Shown piece by piece: positions 34,032 through 41,603 of a stretch of DNA of 43,344 nucleotides. The notes beneath the pieces were generated by a model that saw nothing but the letters and a program-made list of their open reading frames with translations, did no database searches and was not told where the DNA came from. The position numbers and the translations under genes are program-made. Each line of letters opens with the position of its first letter. Position 1 is the stretch's first letter. The stretch comes from Glycomyces albidus (GTDB lineage: Bacteria > Actinomycetota > Actinomycetes > Mycobacteriales > Micromonosporaceae), in the NCBI RefSeq assembly GCF_009451885.1, contig NZ_WIAO01000038.1:1-43344 (forward strand), read 5' to 3'.

Positions 34032-35285
34032 TTATTCGTCGAGCGCTTCCTGGATCTTGGTCTGGGCCTCGGCGAGCAGGGCGTCGATGTCGCCGCCGGC
34101 GACCGCCTGCTGGGTGAGCTCGTCGACCGCGCTGAGGACGTCGGTGGTGTTGACGACGCCGGGCAGGAGCGGCCGGCCGGTGTCGGCGATCTCGGTGAGC
34201 GAGGCGACGACCGGGTTCTCGGCGACGGCGTCGGCCGGGATGTCGGTGCGCAGCGGCGGCCAGCCGGAGCCGAGCGACCAGGCGACGGAGTTCTCGTCGT
34301 TGAGGAAGAAGGAGAAGAACTCCTCGGCGGCCTCCTGCTCGGCACTGGAGGTGTCGACGGTGACGGCCATGGAGACGCCGATGGCGGAGGCGGCCTGCTC
34401 GGCGGGTCCGGCCGGCAGCGCGGCGATCCCGTAGTCGATGCCGTTCTCGGTGGCGATGGAGGCCATCCAGGGGCCGCCGACGGTCATGGCCGCCTGGCCG
34501 CCGCTGAAGAGCTCGTCTGCGCCGACGCCGTCGACGCCGGTGGGCGAGATCTGCTCGGTCGCGATGGCGTTGCTCCAGAACTCGAGGGTCGCGGCGTTCT
34601 CGGGCGAGTCGATGACGGCGGTGCCGTCGTCGACGATGCCGCCGCCGTTGCCGTAGAACAGCGAGGGCCACAGGCCGTTGGCGACGGTGGCGTGGTCGGG
34701 CAGGACCACCCCGTACTGCTCGGGGGTGCCGTCGCCGTCGTCGTCGACCGTGAGCTGCTGGGCGGTGGCGACCCACTCGTCCCAGGTCTGCGGGAACGCG
34801 GTGACGCCGGCGGCGTCGAAGAGCGCCTGGTTGTAGTAGACGGCGAGCGGCACGAAGCCGGTGGGCACGCCGTACTTGACGCCGTCCACGGTCTCCATCT
34901 CGACTGCGCCGGGGTTGAGGTTCGCGGTGTTGCTGGACTCGTCGGCGTAGAAGTCGTCGAGTTCGGCGAAGGCGCCCTTGGAGGCGTACACGGGCAGGCG
35001 CTCGGCGGGCATGGCGACGATGTCGGGGCCCTCGCCGGCGGACAGGGCCGTCAGGAGGGTGTCGTCGATGCTGGCCCAGGTCTTGAGTTCGGTCGTGATC
35101 TCGACGTCGTCGTGGGCGGCGTTGAAGTCGTCCACGATGCCCTGCAGGACGTCGCCGTCGGCCTCGGTGTAGCCGTGCCAGAAGGTGAGCTCGACGGGTC
35201 CGCCGTCGTCGCCGGCGGAGCATCCGGTGGCGGTGATGGCGAGCGCCGCGCCGACGGCCCCTGCGAGGATTCGCTTGCGTGTCAT
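34032..35285 (-). CDS. Sugar ABC transporter solute-binding lipoprotein
   Basis: 417 aa. Lipoprotein signal: MTRKR start, Ala-rich core, lipobox TATG-C22. The mature protein is a family 1 extracellular binding protein: VELTFWHGYTEADGDVLQGIVDDFNAAHDDVEIT, GPDIVAMPAERLPVYASKGAF, the FVPLAVYYNQALFDAAGV strand-turn, and FSGGQAAMTVGGPWMASIA. It captures the sugar at the cell surface and passes it to the two permeases. First gene of the operon, preceded by TTGACA-18-TACGAT and a LacI-type operator. The ligand is probably an oligosaccharide cleaved by the GH1-like enzyme. Confidence 0.93.
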   Translation of the reverse strand: MTRKRILAGAVGAALAITATGCSAGDDGGPVELTFWHGYTEADGDVLQGIVDDFNAAHDDVEITTELKTWASIDDTLLTALSAGEGPDIVAMPAERLPVYASKGAFAELDDFYADESSNTANLNPGAVEMETVDGVKYGVPTGFVPLAVYYNQALFDAAGVTAFPQTWDEWVATAQQLTVDDDGDGTPEQYGVVLPDHATVANGLWPSLFYGNGGGIVDDGTAVIDSPENAATLEFWSNAIATEQISPTGVDGVGADELFSGGQAAMTVGGPWMASIATENGIDYGIAALPAGPAEQAASAIGVSMAVTVDTSSAEQEAAEEFFSFFLNDENSVAWSLGSGWPPLRTDIPADAVAENPVVASLTEIADTGRPLLPGVVNTTDVLSAVDELTQQAVAGGDIDALLAEAQTKIQEALDE

Positions 35286-35356
35286 GTCGGTGTTCCCTCT
35301 CAAAGCGAGACTGCGCTGTCTGCGCGTGGTCCAACGCCGAGATCGAAACCTTCGTT

Positions 35357-35370
35357 CTACAACGTTGTAA
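35357..35370. promoter_or_regulatory. LacI-type operator at the sugar operon promoter
   Basis: TACAACGTTGTA (35358-35369) is a perfect 12-bp palindrome with the central CG typical of LacI-family sites. It begins 8 bp downstream of the -10, so it covers the transcription start. A second identical copy is at 35503. Confidence 0.8.
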
Positions 35371-35377
35371 CTTCTGG

Positions 35378-35407
35378 ATCGTAGGAACATCGTCCCCCCG
35401 CTGTCAA
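35378..35407 (-). promoter_or_regulatory. Promoter of the sugar ABC operon
   Basis: On the minus strand TTGACA (35402-35407) and TACGAT (35378-35383) are separated by 18 bp. The start point falls in the operator 35357-35370, giving a 5' leader of about 85 nt before the ATG at 35285. Confidence 0.7.
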
Positions 35408-35502
35408 CGCCCCGCGGCCTTCCGACGCGGTTCTTTCCCGATTCGTGATCATGGCGGCCACCTGCGGCGACATCAGAACAGGCTAAACCCGCCCGAGGAT
35501 TC

Positions 35503-35514
35503 TACAACGTTGTA
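35503..35514. promoter_or_regulatory. Second LacI-type operator, between lacI and sugar operon
   Basis: An identical perfect palindrome TACAACGTTGTA, centred 145 bp from the operator at the promoter. It lies 35 bp beyond the stop of the LacI gene. The pair could support DNA looping. Confidence 0.75.
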
Positions 35515-35548
35515 AAGCGGACGCGGCGCCCTGGAGCGCCCAGGGGGC

Positions 35549-36562
35549 TCAGGCGGGCGGAGCCGACTCGCGCTCGATGACGGCGAAGTCCGCCGCGCGG
35601 GTGCGCGGCTCGGGGCCGGCGCCGTCGCCGCCGATACGCGCGATGAGCGTCTCGACGGCCGTGCGGGCGATCCACTCGCGGCCCGGGTCCACCGTCGTCA
35701 GGGACGGGATGGCGTAGGCGGCCTCGTCGAGGTCGTCGAAGCCGAGGACGGCCACGTCCTGGGGGATGCGCAGACCCGACTCCTGAAGCACGCGCATCGC
35801 GCCGAGCGCGAGCGTGTCGTTGAAGCCGAAGACCGCGTCGAAGTCGACGCCGCGGTCGAGCAGGTCGTGCATGGCGTGCGCGCCGTCGGCCCGGTGCCAC
35901 AGGGTCGCGCGCGCGACCAGCCGCTCGTCGTACTCGATGCCATGGGCCGCAAGGGCTTCGCGGTAGCCGCGAAGCCGGAGCCGGGCCGAGCCCATGACCT
36001 CGGCCTCGTTCTCGCCGATGACCGCGATGCGCCGGCGCCCGGAGGCGATGAGGTACTCGGTGGCCGCGCGGGCGGCCTCGACGTTGCGCATCGTCACGTG
36101 GTCGCAGGGCCAGTCGAAGGTGCGCTCCCCCAGCATGACCACCGGCAGCGGTCCGCCCAGCGCGGCCGCGTCCTCCTGGCCGAGGCCGAGCGGGCTGAGG
36201 ATGAGGCCGTCGGTGCGGTTGAGGCGGGGGCTCTGGAGCAGCGCCAGCTCGCGGTCGCGGTCGCCGCCGGTCTGCTCCACCAGCGTGACCAGCCCGGCCT
36301 CCTCGGCCGCGGCGATGACGAAGCTCGCGAGCTCCGCGAAGTAGCTCAGGTTCAGCTCGGGCACGGCCAGTGCGATCGTGTCGGTGCGGCCCGAGCGGAG
36401 GCTGCGGGCGCTGAGGTTGGGCTGGTAGCCGAGTTCGGCGATCGCGCGCTCGACCTTCTCGCGGGTCGCGGGCCGGATGTGGGGGTACCCGTTGATGACG
36501 TTCGAGACGGTCTTGAACGACACGCCTGCCAGTTCCGCGACGTCGCGCAGGGTTACTGCCAT
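35549..36562 (-). CDS. LacI family transcriptional regulator of the sugar operon
   Basis: 337 aa from ATG at 36562 (GGAGGTGCC directly upstream). The N-terminal helix-turn-helix and hinge helix occupy residues 3-50 (LRDVAELAGVSFKTVSNVINGYPHIRPATREKVERAIAELGYQPN). The remainder is a periplasmic-binding-like effector domain with two lobes (IALAVPELNLSYFAELASFVI; GLILSPLG; FDAVFGFNDTLALGAMRVLQESGLRIPQDVAVLGFDDLDEAAYAIPSLTTVDP). It is encoded just upstream of the ABC operon, with TACAACGTTGTA sites at that promoter and a variant before its own gene, so it most likely represses both until the sugar binds. Confidence 0.93.
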   Translation of the reverse strand: MAVTLRDVAELAGVSFKTVSNVINGYPHIRPATREKVERAIAELGYQPNLSARSLRSGRTDTIALAVPELNLSYFAELASFVIAAAEEAGLVTLVEQTGGDRDRELALLQSPRLNRTDGLILSPLGLGQEDAAALGGPLPVVMLGERTFDWPCDHVTMRNVEAARAATEYLIASGRRRIAVIGENEAEVMGSARLRLRGYREALAAHGIEYDERLVARATLWHRADGAHAMHDLLDRGVDFDAVFGFNDTLALGAMRVLQESGLRIPQDVAVLGFDDLDEAAYAIPSLTTVDPGREWIARTAVETLIARIGGDGAGPEPRTRAADFAVIERESAPPA

Positions 36563-36570
36563 GGCACCTC

Positions 36571-36630
36571 CACTGTCGGTTCGGGAGCACTGTCGGTTCG
36601 GGGGCGCGGTCGGTTCGGGAACACTGCCGG
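36571..36630. repeat. 17-bp tandem repeat upstream of lacI
   Basis: Direct repeats start at 36571, 36588, 36605 and 36622, with exactly 17-bp spacing. The first two share the core CACTGTCGGTTCGGG (plus strand), the third reads CGCGGTCGGTTCGGG, and the fourth is partial (CACTGCCGGA). The array fills the gap between the lacI ribosome site and the operator variant at 36640. Confidence 0.75.
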
Positions 36631-36638
36631 ACACGATT

Positions 36639-37421
36639 CTACAACGATGCAGATTCGGGGAACCGCAGATGGACGGCGGTGGCGTCGTCGTGCCGCTTCG
36701 CCCCGGGGCTCGGGTCGCGGTCGCCGTGCCCGCGCACGAGGTCGATGGCCGCGCCGACGCCGTGGTCGAAGACGAGGGCGAGCACGTCGGGCCAGGGGCG
36801 GCCGTAGCGGTCCACGAGGCGGGTCAGGCCGTCCGTGCAGAGCAGGAGGTCGGCGACGTCGGCGACCGGGACCGTGCCGGTGCGGGCCATGGCGGCCGCG
36901 GCCGGGTCGGTGGAGGCGACCCAGTAGCCGCCGTCGCGGTTGCGCAGGCCCGCGACATACGCGACGGGCCAGCGCCGCACGCCCGCGAGGTCGACCGCCG
37001 GCGCTCCGGGCAGCCGGGCGAGGCGGTCGTCGGTCTCGATGCGGCACTTGCCGTCCCGGTCGCGCCAGGCGATCGAGCAGTCGCCGAGGACGAGCCATTC
37101 GAGGTCGCCGCCGGACCAGCGGACGAGGGCGGCGGTGGCACCGGGCGAGACCGGGTTGTCGAGGTCGCAGGTGCGGGCGTGGCGGGCGTTGACCGCCGCG
37201 ATGGCGCCGGCGAGGACCTCGGCGAGTTCGAGCGGTTGGCCGATCAGGTCCGCTATGGACTCGGCGAGGGCCGCGGTGTACCAGGGGACGTCGTGGACGC
37301 AGCCGTCGCCGGGGTAGCGGGTGATGCCGTCGAGGACCAGCGCCCAGGTGTCGGCGACGCGGTGCAGGTCCTCGTTCGGCGCCGACGATCCCGGCCTCGA
37401 TTCGGCCCTCGCCTCGATCAT
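36639..37421 (-). CDS. PP2C-like protein phosphatase domain protein
   Basis: 260 aa. Core PP2C-like elements are recognisable: S-x-PNED (residues 13-18) near the N-terminus, ALVLDGITR (27-35), a segment SPGATAALVRWSGGDLEWLVLGDCSIAWRDRDG, LLLCTDGLTRLVDRYG and the terminal KRHDDATAVHLRF. Asp residues in these motifs would bind the Mn/Mg pair. The protein is close to a family of small stand-alone phosphatase-like proteins in actinobacteria; the Gly after the first Asp motif is not followed by the usual second Gly, so activity is uncertain. Its stop codon lies in a LacI-type operator variant for the next gene. Confidence 0.72.
   Translation of the reverse strand: MIEARAESRPGSSAPNEDLHRVADTWALVLDGITRYPGDGCVHDVPWYTAALAESIADLIGQPLELAEVLAGAIAAVNARHARTCDLDNPVSPGATAALVRWSGGDLEWLVLGDCSIAWRDRDGKCRIETDDRLARLPGAPAVDLAGVRRWPVAYVAGLRNRDGGYWVASTDPAAAAMARTGTVPVADVADLLLCTDGLTRLVDRYGRPWPDVLALVFDHGVGAAIDLVRGHGDRDPSPGAKRHDDATAVHLRFPESASL
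36640..36651. promoter_or_regulatory. Variant LacI-type operator before lacI
   Basis: TACAACGATGCA at 36640-36651 matches the perfect operator at 10 of 12 positions, keeping one full half-site. It lies upstream of the lacI gene and its 17-bp repeats, and overlaps the last codons and stop of the PP2C-like gene. It probably mediates autoregulation of lacI. Confidence 0.55.
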
Positions 37422-37430
37422 GGGGCCAGC

Positions 37431-37652
37431 CTACGGGAGCGCGGCTCGCCTTCCGCGCCAGACGGCGGCCACCGCGCCGGCGCCGGCGAGGACCGGCAGC
37501 AGGCCGAGGAGGCCGTAGCCGAGCGGCACGATCAGGTCGTAGTTCTCGCCGCCCGTGCTCAGGACGGTCAGGGAGGTGAGCAGGCCGAGACCGAACAGGA
37601 CGGTGGTGACGGCGCGGGCCGGGCCGCTGCGCCGGCTCACCGAGCGGAACAT
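37431..37652 (-). CDS. Small two-helix membrane protein
   Basis: 73 aa with two hydrophobic helices (about residues 15-32 and 41-63) between basic termini ([22 protein letters not shown]). No family recognised. It is 9 bp upstream of the PP2C-like gene on the same strand and may share its transcript. Its ATG is antiparallel to the start of the TetR remnant (2-bp overlap), so one of the two frames may not be a real gene. Confidence 0.5.
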   Translation of the reverse strand: MFRSVSRRSGPARAVTTVLFGLGLLTSLTVLSTGGENYDLIVPLGYGLLGLLPVLAGAGAVAAVWRGRRAALP

Positions 37653-37932
37653 GGCGGCGGTCGAGACCGTGCTGGCGACGCTACGCGAGGCCGGCTTCCC
37701 GCCCCGACAAGGGCTGCGGATGGTCTACTCGATCACCGAACTCGCCATCGGACAGGTCACCGTGCGCTCAGTGGACACTCCCAAGGAGGGCGGGGAGGTC
37801 GACCTGTCGCCGTATCCACTGCTCGCCGAGGCGCTCCAGGGCGGCGGGATCGACCCGGGCGAGCGCTTCGACTTCGCACTGACGGCGCTCCTTACCGGGT
37901 TCGAGCGATCCGCTCCGGACCGGGACCGGTGA
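37651..37932 (+). pseudogene. TetR/AcrR regulator remnant (C-terminal ligand domain only)
   Basis: 93-aa frame resembling the last half of TetR regulators with a TetR_C domain: ETVLATLREAGFPPRQGLRMVYSITELAIGQV, then PYPLLAEALQGGGIDPGERFDFALTALLTGFER, which is the usual C-terminal end. The N-terminal DNA-binding domain of about 50 residues and the linking helices are missing; upstream sequence on this strand is occupied by an antiparallel gene. The sequence keeps normal codon bias and no internal stop. It is most likely a truncated, non-functional gene, though a small ligand-binding protein is possible. Confidence 0.6.
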
Positions 37933-37983
37933 ACAGACAGCGCTCTCTCGTTAAATCTCCATAACGATCGCGTTGCCGGTCGG

Positions 37984-37995
37984 TTGAAATTTCAA
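37984..37995. promoter_or_regulatory. 12-bp palindrome in the gap before the second T7SS cluster
   Basis: TTGAAATTTCAA is a perfect palindrome in an A/T-richer patch. Nearby, TCGTTA/TAACGA (37948-37953, 37962-37967) forms a 6-bp hairpin that may end the TetR remnant transcript. CATAAT at about 38159 is a plausible -10 for the T7SS cluster. The 37933-38208 gap holds no gene. Confidence 0.35.
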
Positions 37996-38208
37996 ACATG
38001 TGTCGACAACTGCCGCAACGGAAGCGGCCGGAAGTCCACAGGCGGCGGAGCGATCCGTGGCGAAACCGCTGTTCTTCGGCGGTCGCCCTTCGAAAGGCCG
38101 AGCCGGGCCGCGATGTCGTGGGCCGAGGCCCGGGAACCCGATAGATCCGAAAAGCTTGCATAATAATGACTTGCGAACACTCCGCCTCCAGCTTCGCAGG
38201 AGCACCTT

Positions 38209-39036
38209 TTGACCGACACTCCTTTCAGAGAACGCTCTCTGAGCAGCGACTGCGGCGCCGTGACGGTGACTGTGGCGGCCGGTGCGGCGCCACGGATCGA
38301 ACTCACCGCCGCCGCCGAGCGCATGTTCACACGCGACCTCGCCGAGCTCATCACCGACACCGCCCGAGCCGCGGCGCGCGCCGCAGCAGACGCGGTCGCC
38401 GCCGACCCGGTTCCCGGCATCGCCGACGCCATCGAGGAACTCGCCGGCTTCACCCAGCACCTCCGCGAGCGCGGCTACGGCGCCGTCATCGCCGAGCGCA
38501 GGGAGGCCGCGGCCGAAGCGGAGGACGGCGACGAAACGGCCCCAGAACAGTCCGGTTTGGACAGCGCACTCCTCGGTCCGGCGATGGGAGGGGGGTACCT
38601 CAAACTCCATCCCGAGGCCTTGGGAGCGCTTGAATCGACGCTCGCGCTCCTCCAGCGGTTCCAGGAGACCCCGCCCGGAACGGGCAAGGGCGAGGAGCCG
38701 GGGCCAGTGGGGCTCGCCAAGAGCGAGTCGAAGCTCGTCACCGTCGAGTCCACCAACGAATACCCCGTCAGCCGGGTCGTGCTCTCCAAGCGCGCCCTGG
38801 AGATCGGCGCCAAAGGGCTCACCGCGGAGCTGAACGCCACCGTCGCGGCGGCGCACGCCGACCTCCTCGAACGGCAGGAGGCGTACTTCAGCGGACTCGG
38901 CCTGCGGACCGCTCCGGCGGACGCGGTCGAACGCAGCGGCGCGTTCCGCGACGAGGCGAACGCGGTCGCCGCCGAGATGCGGAGCACTCAGGAACGGATC
39001 ACGCAGATGTTCAAGGATGGAGGCCACTTTGGCTGA
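38209..39036 (+). CDS. Two-part YbaB-like protein of second T7SS cluster
   Basis: 275 aa from TTG at 38209 (AGGAG about 7 nt upstream). The N-terminal part, about residues 8-60, has the YbaB pattern (SSDCGAVTVTVAAGAAPRIELTAAAERMFTRDLAELITDTARAAARAA). The C-terminal part, about 180-230, repeats it (VTVESTNEYPVSRVVLSKRALEIGAKGLTAELNATVAAAHADLL). Acidic and Gly-rich linkers lie between. A double YbaB unit could self-dimerise, where the normal protein needs two chains. It is the first gene of the cluster, in the same place as the single YbaB gene of the toxin locus. The function is unknown. Confidence 0.6.
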   Translation: MTDTPFRERSLSSDCGAVTVTVAAGAAPRIELTAAAERMFTRDLAELITDTARAAARAAADAVAADPVPGIADAIEELAGFTQHLRERGYGAVIAERREAAAEAEDGDETAPEQSGLDSALLGPAMGGGYLKLHPEALGALESTLALLQRFQETPPGTGKGEEPGPVGLAKSESKLVTVESTNEYPVSRVVLSKRALEIGAKGLTAELNATVAAAHADLLERQEAYFSGLGLRTAPADAVERSGAFRDEANAVAAEMRSTQERITQMFKDGGHFG

Positions 39037-39346
39037 CGGCACACCGGGGATCGACACCCCGAAGGTCAGGGAGATGTCGGACGGGATCCGAGCCGACATC
39101 CCGCCGATACTCGAGAAGACCAACCCGATCTTTCCCGAACTCCGGGAACTGGATCCGAAGCTCATGGTCTCGGTCCAGTGGTCGCTGGCGGCCGCCCACG
39201 CGCTCGCGGTGGGCTACACGATCGAGATGATCACGGGCGCCGCCGACTGCTTCACGCAACTGACCACGGCCCTCGACGAGTCTGTCATTGCATGGGAGCA
39301 AGCCGACGAAGCCGCCGCGAAGCTCCTCGGCGGCGGCCCGGCCTGA
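39029..39346 (+). CDS. Small helical T7SS-type protein
   Basis: 105 aa. TTG at 39029 is chosen because GGAGG ends 5 nt upstream; the ATG at 39017 has no spaced ribosome site. The start overlaps the upstream stop by 8 nt. It is all-helical (VREMSDGIRADIPPILEKTNPIFPELRELDP and MVSVQWSLAAAHALAVGYTIEMITGAADCFTQLTTALDESVIAWEQADEAAAKLL), of WXG100/EspC size, with helices broken near the centre. It occupies the position of the EspC-like gene in the toxin locus. T7SS substrate status is inferred by context; the WxG motif is missing. Confidence 0.62.
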   Translation: MADGTPGIDTPKVREMSDGIRADIPPILEKTNPIFPELRELDPKLMVSVQWSLAAAHALAVGYTIEMITGAADCFTQLTTALDESVIAWEQADEAAAKLLGGGPA

Positions 39347-39381
39347 CAACGCGCCGAGGCGCACCGAGCAGAAGGACCCGC

Positions 39382-40407
39382 ATGGCATACCAGGCACCTG
39401 ATCCCGCACAGTTCGACACGATGAAGGAAGGTTACGCGTACCTCGCGCCGGCGGCGGCCGTGGCAATCACGCTGCCCGCGTTCGTCTTCGGCGGCCCCTG
39501 CGCCAAAATCGCCAAGATCATCTACCTCCGCCAGTGCAACCCCGGCGAGATCGTGCAGGGCGGGGCGATGTGGCTCCAGGTCGCCCAGCAGTTCGACCTC
39601 GCCCGCGAGGCATTCCAGGCCCGACTCGACGCACTGACGCCCGACCAGTGGACCGGCCAGGACCGGGACGCCTTCAACGAGAAGGCACAGCAGATCCTCA
39701 CGCAGCTCTCGGCGATCTCAGCGTTCGCGCTCCACCTCGGTGTCTCCATGACGATGATCGGGTTCACGCTCGCGATCCTGATTCCGATCCTGGTCGCGGT
39801 GGCGACGGTGCTCTTCGCGATGGCGGCGACGGTCCTGATCGTCCGCAATTTCGTCCCGGCGGGGCCGATCATGGCGCTGGCGTGGCGGACCCAGGCCACC
39901 GTGTTCGCGACCACCTCGCTCGCCGGCCTCAAGACGCTGGAGAAGGTGGTCGACGGGGTCTCGGTGGCCCTGGCCGGGTTCATCGGCGCGAACATGACCG
40001 TCACCTGGGTCAACATGGCCGCCGCCGGGAACATCATCAACCCGCTCAACACGCTCGGATCCACCGTGTACAGCCTCGCACAGGGCCTGCTGAACCTCGC
40101 GTTCGTCCACCTCATGGCGCCGGGAAAGAAGTGCCTCTTCCCCAACGGGATCCCGGCCAAGATCCTCCTCGGCGGCGTGGGCGTCCAGGGCGGCTACAGC
40201 TTCAGCAACGCAATCGTCGACAGCGCCGACGAGAATGCCCCGAACAAGATGAAGGAAGAAGGCATCGACGCCCTCACCTACGACTTCTTCCCCAGCAAGT
40301 GGGACGACACCGCCCGCTCGGGGGACGCTCCGCACAGCTGGCGCAACGACGGCTCGATACCCGAGTCGGAGGAGGACGGCGCCCAGGGCACGGCCGGGCG
40401 GAGTTGA
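39382..40407 (+). CDS. WXG-type membrane protein of second T7SS cluster
   Basis: 341 aa, ATG at 39382 (GAAGG upstream). A hydrophobic segment at residues 20-38 is followed by a WXG-like hairpin (QQFDLAREAFQARLDALTPDQ, W90-T-G, DRDAFNEKAQQILTQLS). Two strong membrane helices span 111-155, and another region about 175-215. The tail (about 240-341) is hydrophilic. The same order (hydrophobic start, WTG hairpin, membrane helices) appears in the 236-aa protein at 22282. It is the larger partner of a small helical protein, and a candidate membrane-inserted or secreted T7SS component. Confidence 0.72.
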   Translation: MAYQAPDPAQFDTMKEGYAYLAPAAAVAITLPAFVFGGPCAKIAKIIYLRQCNPGEIVQGGAMWLQVAQQFDLAREAFQARLDALTPDQWTGQDRDAFNEKAQQILTQLSAISAFALHLGVSMTMIGFTLAILIPILVAVATVLFAMAATVLIVRNFVPAGPIMALAWRTQATVFATTSLAGLKTLEKVVDGVSVALAGFIGANMTVTWVNMAAAGNIINPLNTLGSTVYSLAQGLLNLAFVHLMAPGKKCLFPNGIPAKILLGGVGVQGGYSFSNAIVDSADENAPNKMKEEGIDALTYDFFPSKWDDTARSGDAPHSWRNDGSIPESEEDGAQGTAGRS

Positions 40408-40525
40408 GCCGGCGCGGCCCGCCCGGGGCGACGCACGACCGAACCGAACAATCCACACCATCCTTTACAGACTGTCCACCCGCCGCTCCGGCGCGGCGCG
40501 TCCACCAGTACAGATCGGCGACCCC

Positions 40526-40855
40526 ATGGCAGCAAGAGAACTCGACCCGGAAGCGATCCAGGAGTACAAGGCCCTGATCCAGGAGCAGTTGGACCACCTC
40601 GACGGGATCATCCCGCGGCTCAAGAAGGGAGAGGTCCTCGGACGGCTCCCCGCCTTCGGCCAGCTCGACGCCTCCGCGACCGCGCGGACCAACTACCAGA
40701 CCTTCCATTCGACCACTTGGGACAACCTCCAGAACCTGCGCGTCTCCCTGAGCGGCATGATGGAGACCCTCCAGGCCTCCGCGGACCAGTCCGACGAGTC
40801 CGACGACGCGGTCGTGACCGACATGACCAACTACGAGTCCGAGCTGGGCGGCTAG
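40526..40855 (+). CDS. WXG100-like small helical protein
   Basis: 109 aa, helical hairpin size: ELDPEAIQEYKALIQEQLDHLDGIIPRLKKGEVLGRLPAFGQLDASATARTNYQTFHSTTWDNLQNLRVSLSGMMETLQASADQSDESDDAVVTDMTNYE. A turn around GRLPAFGQL replaces the standard WxG, and W-D-N lies in the second helix, as in several actinobacterial ESX substrates. Acidic C-terminal tail. It ends 1 bp before the GTG of the lipoprotein gene, so the two are co-transcribed. The 118-bp gap upstream has no recognisable element. Role inferred from cluster context. Confidence 0.6.
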   Translation: MAARELDPEAIQEYKALIQEQLDHLDGIIPRLKKGEVLGRLPAFGQLDASATARTNYQTFHSTTWDNLQNLRVSLSGMMETLQASADQSDESDDAVVTDMTNYESELGG

Positions 40856-40856
40856 C

Positions 40857-41603
40857 GTGTCGCGACGCACGCGCGGCACCGCCGCCGCGATCGCCGCCGC
40901 CCTGGCCCTCGCCGGCTGCTCCGCGAGCGGCCCCGGCGAGACCGAGGCCGACGCGCCGAGCGGGTCCTACGCCGTCATGGGGAACTGGCTCGGCTGCGAG
41001 GTCTTCGGCGACTTCGCCGACCTCCAGGCGCAACTCGGAGCGACCGGCGTCGACGGCGAACTCCAGAGCACCCCGATCGGCGAGGGGATCGACGCCGAGT
41101 CCGCCGGGTGCGCGGGCCTGTTCGACCTTGCGACCTTCGAAGACGTCCAGGGCTCCTTCGAATACTCGGTGACCGGCGACGCGGCCGCCCGCGGCGGCCT
41201 CGCCCCCTGGAACGACGAGGCCGAGGCCGAGGCCAACTTCGCCGACCGGGTCGCCCAGCGCCGCGAGAACGCCGCCGGCATCGCGTACACCGGCGAGACC
41301 GAGGGCGAGCTCGGCGGCGACTGGGACGAGAGCCTCTACATCGCCGCCGACACCGACGAGCGGTTCTACATCGACGCGTACGGGCGCAAGGGCGACTGGG
41401 TCGTCTACCTGTCCGTCGACTTCCTGCACGACCCGGGCGTCGGCGCCTACGAGTCGGCGCCGGAGTTCTATCCGGACTCGAGCGCCGAAGCGATGGCCGT
41501 GTACCCGTTCACCACCGAATCGCTCGTCGCCTGGATCACCGGCGAGCACCTCCCCCAGATCCAGACCGACATCCTCCAGCGAGCCGAGAGCGAGGGCCAG
41601 TGA
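40857..41603 (+). CDS. Lipoprotein of second T7SS cluster
   Basis: 248 aa from GTG at 40857. Lipoprotein signal: SRRTRGTAAAIAAALALAG, lipobox LAG-C21. The mature part begins with an acidic linker (SGPGETEADAPSG) and has an alpha/beta domain with paired Cys (NWLGCEVFGDF; SAGCAGLFDLATF) and a LYIAADTDERFYIDAYGRKGDWVVYLSVDFLHD strand region. No family recognised. The last four bases overlap the start of the long Gly-rich gene (GTGA). By position it may be an extracytoplasmic partner of the T7SS proteins. Confidence 0.75.
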   Translation: MSRRTRGTAAAIAAALALAGCSASGPGETEADAPSGSYAVMGNWLGCEVFGDFADLQAQLGATGVDGELQSTPIGEGIDAESAGCAGLFDLATFEDVQGSFEYSVTGDAAARGGLAPWNDEAEAEANFADRVAQRRENAAGIAYTGETEGELGGDWDESLYIAADTDERFYIDAYGRKGDWVVYLSVDFLHDPGVGAYESAPEFYPDSSAEAMAVYPFTTESLVAWITGEHLPQIQTDILQRAESEGQ

